DNA from: Phormidium ambiguum IAM M-71
GTDB taxonomy: Bacteria > Cyanobacteriota > Cyanobacteriia > Cyanobacteriales > Aerosakkonemataceae
Reading direction: 5' to 3'
Assembly: GCF_001904725.1 (NCBI RefSeq)
Contig: NZ_MRCE01000013.1
Coordinates: 124,001-188,000, forward strand
Length of the DNA: 64,000 nt
Shown: in pieces, positions 61,515-64,000 of the stretch
Layout: each line of letters starts with the position of its first letter
Numbering within the stretch: position 1 is the first letter of the stretch
Position numbers and translations under genes: made by a program
Notes under the pieces: generated by a model
What the model was told of the DNA's origin: nothing
Databases searched by the model: none
Seen by the model: only the letters and a program-made list of their open reading frames with translations

Positions 61515-64000
61515 TTATTTAAAAGCCGATTCAATTAGTTGAAGAATTGCTTTTTCATTGAATTGTTCGGCAAGTTGTAAGATCCGATCGACTAATGGTT
61601 GATATTTTTTATCAATTTTTTCTATCCGTCTTGCTTCATTTTTAATTTTAGCAATATTCCCAATGCGACTTGCTTGATACAATGTATCTAGTTCTTCTAA
61701 AGCAGGAAAAATTAGTTCTTGATTATTAGAAGTTATAATTTTTTCTTGTGTTTCTTTTTGTTCGTATATCCATTGTAATTGGAGGTGTTTTTGTAACATG
61801 ATAAACAACTGTTCCATATCAATAGGTTTTGGCAAAAAATCGCTACAGCCCATTCTGATTGCTTTATTCTGATCTGCTGCTGAGACGCTTGCACTGGAAG
61901 CAATAATTGGGATGTTTAAGTGTTTAGATTGCCGAATCGTTTGAGTCATTTCGTAACCATCCATTACTGGCATAGCAATATCTGTAATGATTAAATCTGG
62001 TTGGAAAATTTCAATTTTAGTTAATCCTTCGGCTCCATTTTCTGCTTCTGCGATCGCAAATCCTAACAATGCTAAAACTTCGACTAAAACTCCTCGATTA
62101 ACTTTGCGATCGTCAATTACTAAAAGCTTTTGCTGCTGCCCATTATAACCAATAATCTTTCCTTTTTCTGTAATTATAGCAACCTTTTCCCATCCTTGAG
62201 AAATGGGAAATGTAACATCAAACCAAAAACTGCTTCCTTGACCCAAATCACTTTTAATTTTAATTTCACTACCCATCATTTGCACAAGTTTGCGCGAAAT
62301 TGTTAATCCTAATCCTGTTCCTTCTACTTGTTTATTTCCGGCTTCTGCTTGTTCAAAAGGCAGAAAAATTTTGGGAATTTCTTCAGGTTTTATTCCTACA
62401 CCTGTATCTGTAATTTTAAACCGAATGCTTGCCATTTTTTCTTGGTGATTGAGCATTTCTACCTGGAAAGTTACGCTGCCTATACTAGTGAACTTAATTG
62501 CATTTCCTAATAAATTGATTAAAACTTGACGTAAACGTTTTTCATCAGCTATAACTCCATCAGGAAAATTGGAATCAGGAATATAATAAAAAGCAATTCC
62601 TTTATTTTCGGCGCGAATGCGGATAATTTCTATTACGCTAGCCAGGAAAGAAGCCAGATGAAAATCTTTAGGTAATAATTCCATTTTCCGCGCTTCAATT
62701 TTCGATAAATCAAGCACATCATTAATTAATGCTAGTAGATGTAACCCCGCTTGCTCGATAATTTCTAAGAATTTACGGTGTTTGGAATTAAAGTCAGTAC
62801 TTTGTTGGAGAATTTGAGCATAACCTAAAATGCCATTGAGTGGAGTTCTCAATTCATGGCTCATATTAGAAAGAAATTCACTTTTGGCTTTATTAGCATT
62901 ATCAGCTGCTTCTTTAGCTTTTTGTAGAGCAATTTCAGCAATTTTTCGTTCTGTAATATCTTGAATTGTTCCTTTTAGTTTAATTACTAAGTTATCTTTG
63001 AGATGTGGTTGACCAATAATATAAACCCAGCGTTGATTACCCTTAGCTGTATTTAATTGTAATTCTAGATTAAAAGATTCTCGATTAGCGATCGCATTAG
63101 ACATTGCTTTCTCTAAGTTTTGCAAAAATCCAGGTAAATAAAATGACTTTACTGTATCTATAATTAGAGGTGTGTCATAATTAAATTCATAAATTTGGTA
63201 AACTTCTTCTGTCCAAATGAGTTCTTTAGTTTCCAAATAAAATTCCCATCCGCCAACTTTAGCCAGACGCTGAGTTTCTTTTAATAATGCCTCACTTTCT
63301 TGCAGTGCAGATGTTCGTTCTTTTACTCTTTGCTCTAAAATTTCGTTAGCTTTTTTTAGGTTTAATTCTGCTTGTCTATTTTCATAAACTAAGGCAGAAA
63401 AAACTAAAGCTGTGAGCGAAATAACTCCAAGAAAAGATTGCAAAAATAACAGCGATTCCTTTTGGGATTCTCGCACAAATGTTCCATGACCTTTGACTGT
63501 ACCCCAAATTGACATTACGGATACAATCACAACCAGAAGCGTTGTTTCTTGTTGTCCTAATCGAAATGCTGACCATACTAGTAAAGGAAGCAAAATATAA
63601 GCAAAGGGATATCCACCGCCAAAAGAAGCATAACTGATAGCTATTGTCAAAAATAATAATAAACTAAATTCTATCCGTTCCTGAAATCGTTGTTTTAGCT
63701 GCCATGAACTTTGCGTCCAAGTCAGGATTACTGGTGCAAAAACTAATATTCCAACTCCAGTAGATATCCACCAAGTTCCCAAAAATTGAATAAATTGTGT
63801 ATAATTAATTTTAGCAAGTATACAACTTCCAATTGCAGCGATTGCAGAACTAAATAATGTGCTTAATCCTCCCAGGATAGCAAAAAAAACTACATTTTTT
63901 ACAGAATTTAGTAAGTTATTTTTAATAAGATTTTTAATTAAAAAAGCTGCTAATAAAGCTTCAATCACATTGGCTGATGTATAAGTTAAAATGATTGGAA
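61515..64000 (-). CDS. MASE1-type membrane hybrid sensor kinase (5' end outside the window)
   Basis: The frame is open to the window edge (PIILTYTSANVIEALLAAFL precedes the internal Met/Val at 63968), so the true start lies beyond 64000. Visible parts: the end of a MASE1 membrane sensor (about six helices), coiled coil, one PAS with WEFYLETKELIWTEEVY, HisKA with NMSHELRTPLNGILG, HATPase (GTGLGLTIS), a receiver (DLIITDIAMPVMDGYE) and a C-terminal helical tail. MASE1 domains are found in many membrane kinases and cyclic-di-GMP enzymes. At least 828 residues are in the window. Confidence 0.93.
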   Translation of the reverse strand, partial: PIILTYTSANVIEALLAAFLIKNLIKNNLLNSVKNVVFFAILGGLSTLFSSAIAAIGSCILAKINYTQFIQFLGTWWISTGVGILVFAPVILTWTQSSWQLKQRFQERIEFSLLLFLTIAISYASFGGGYPFAYILLPLLVWSAFRLGQQETTLLVVIVSVMSIWGTVKGHGTFVRESQKESLLFLQSFLGVISLTALVFSALVYENRQAELNLKKANEILEQRVKERTSALQESEALLKETQRLAKVGGWEFYLETKELIWTEEVYQIYEFNYDTPLIIDTVKSFYLPGFLQNLEKAMSNAIANRESFNLELQLNTAKGNQRWVYIIGQPHLKDNLVIKLKGTIQDITERKIAEIALQKAKEAADNANKAKSEFLSNMSHELRTPLNGILGYAQILQQSTDFNSKHRKFLEIIEQAGLHLLALINDVLDLSKIEARKMELLPKDFHLASFLASVIEIIRIRAENKGIAFYYIPDSNFPDGVIADEKRLRQVLINLLGNAIKFTSIGSVTFQVEMLNHQEKMASIRFKITDTGVGIKPEEIPKIFLPFEQAEAGNKQVEGTGLGLTISRKLVQMMGSEIKIKSDLGQGSSFWFDVTFPISQGWEKVAIITEKGKIIGYNGQQQKLLVIDDRKVNRGVLVEVLALLGFAIAEAENGAEGLTKIEIFQPDLIITDIAMPVMDGYEMTQTIRQSKHLNIPIIASSASVSAADQNKAIRMGCSDFLPKPIDMEQLFIMLQKHLQLQWIYEQKETQEKIITSNNQELIFPALEELDTLYQASRIGNIAKIKNEARRIEKIDKKYQPLVDRILQLAEQFNEKAILQLIESAFK

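Noticed and set aside
1-64000. tRNA, rRNA or other structured RNA genes
   Set aside because: Reading intergenic regions showed no TPsiC-arm pattern with a matching acceptor stem; a covariance-model scan would be decisive but could not be run.

Overview
The window is chromosomal DNA from a cyanobacterium. It carries photosystem II genes (psbB, psbT), a three-subunit pyridine-nucleotide transhydrogenase (pntA split into two genes, plus pntB), a Ycf46-type AAA protein, a GUN4-domain kinase and DUF2808. The palindrome GCGATCGC (HIP1) is found in most genes. Short tandem repeats of 7 to 10 bases are scattered between genes. The repeats, the several large sensor kinases and the Ser/Thr kinases suggest a filamentous, large-genome lineage, but that is inference. 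No rRNA, tRNA, CRISPR array, complete insertion sequence or prophage was seen.

Layout. 1-6569: the edge of a TetR repressor, then a divergent efflux operon (HlyD adaptor, double-ATPase, acetyltransferase, two ABC-2 permeases) laid out like the E. coli ybhGFSR/cecR locus. 6573-11262 (minus): a coiled-coil protein, a membrane-anchored proline-rich protein, a small hypothetical, and mnmG. 11389-14547: an accessory patch with an AAA ATPase plus TOPRIM-like pair (candidate defence module), an antitoxin gene broken by a stop codon, a secreted protein and a small conserved protein. 14823-18980: psbB-psbT-nrdR-rps1. 19068-24294: a HAD phosphatase, two GT4 glycosyltransferases and a DUF3102 protein whose C-terminus looks like a dead DNA methyltransferase.

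24486-36655 holds signalling genes: a 1350-residue hybrid kinase, endonuclease V, a Ser/Thr kinase fused to a periplasmic ligand-binding domain, a prohibitin-like protein, a Uma2-type nuclease, a WD40 protein and a kinase-GUN4 protein. 36967-43969 mixes gene remnants, antitoxin-like proteins, the bifunctional proline catabolic enzyme, a DUF726-like hydrolase and a VapC-type toxin-antitoxin pair. 44111-48247 has two GT39-type membrane glycosyltransferases. 48453-51836 has a BtuF-like protein, small membrane proteins and Ycf46. 52055-55500 (minus) is the conserved rpmH-rnpA-PH-yidC-jag-DUF177 cluster. 56701-59896 is pntAA-pntAB-pntB. 60025 to the end holds two sensor kinases, the second cut by the window edge.

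The best candidates for something undescribed are the AAA/TOPRIM pair at 11389-13154, the DUF3102/methylase-relic protein at 23179-24294, the kinase/ligand-binding fusion at 29435-31711, and three places where a short palindromic repeat sits inside another repeat (33780-33835, 48259-48370, 58376-58430).
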